Shown here one piece after another: positions 48,195 to 48,224 of a DNA stretch of 48,224 nucleotides (position 1 is its first letter; each line of letters starts with the position of its first letter). Source of the stretch: Planococcus sp. APC 4015 (GTDB lineage: Bacteria > Actinomycetota > Actinomycetes > Actinomycetales > Microbacteriaceae); contig JASDDH010000029.1 in assembly GCA_030407505.1 (NCBI GenBank), forward strand, positions 1 to 48,224. The letters are read 5' to 3'. Below the pieces are notes generated by a model that did not search any database, had not been told where the DNA came from, and saw nothing but the letters and a program-made list of their open reading frames with translations. The position numbers and the translations under genes are program-made.

Positions 48195-48224
48195 CGCCCG
48201 CCGGGTTCGGGGCGCCGATCGACC

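Noticed and set aside
1..48224. Mobile elements, prophage, rRNA and tRNA genes
   Set aside because: No transposase, integrase, phage structural gene, tRNA-like cloverleaf or rRNA sequence was recognised on either strand.

Overview
The window is chromosomal DNA of a high-GC actinobacterium, most likely a Microbacteriaceae member close to Microbacterium. The evidence is very high GC with strongly GC-biased third codon positions, many GTG starts, the recurrent hexamer GGATGC/GCATCC, a -10 element (TAnnnT) lying 6-7 nt before many start codons as in leaderless transcripts, and a sugar-uptake gene set typical of plant-litter actinobacteria. I see no rRNA, tRNA, insertion sequence, prophage or CRISPR. 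Coding density is high; only one gap exceeds 300 bp (45615-46202) and it is filled with tandem repeats.

Layout. 1-1911 (minus): an ECF-like sigma factor, a small unknown protein and a subtilisin-type protease that runs off the left edge. 2037-9860: household genes (PAP2 phosphatase, DUF1206 and DoxX-like membrane proteins, SnoaL-like protein, class I glutamine amidotransferase, TspO-like protein, CPA2 antiporter, secretory lipase, an unknown helical protein). 9893-12463: xylA-xylB with a large intercistronic hairpin and an operator-like palindrome. 12621-14606: an unusual protein with three 95-residue propeller-type repeats fused to a zinc protease, divergent from xylA. 14776-23851: aldo/keto reductase, ROK repressor, LacI repressor and a sugar operon (binding protein, two permeases, GH3 glycosidase, no ATPase). 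23897-33300: two regulated sets of Gfo/Idh/MocA dehydrogenases with ThuA and sugar-isomerase partners, plus a class III aminotransferase and an F420/NADP-type reductase. 33303-39794: a TetR/short-chain dehydrogenase pair, an SLC13 transporter, an MFS transporter and leucyl aminopeptidase. 39784-43808 (minus): a two-gene operon encoding a DUF2235-CHAT fusion and an MBL-fold hydrolase. 43998-48182: lactate permease, the repeat array and an old-yellow-enzyme-type oxidoreductase.

How it fits together. Most of 9.9-33 kb is a carbohydrate-acquisition island: beta-linked oligosaccharides are imported or cut by the ABC/GH3 operon, xylose enters metabolism by XylA/XylB, and the oxidoreductase/isomerase sets probably oxidise less common sugars or polyols. 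Each unit has its own local repressor (ROK, two LacI, TetR), and for most I can see a palindrome in the divergent promoter. The most novel part is the DUF2235-CHAT/MBL operon, which looks like a conflict (defence or cell-suicide) system; the sigma/unknown/subtilisin set at the left edge may be a second proteolytic system, and the repeat-zincin protein a third unusual element. These functional readings are inferences from domains and context.
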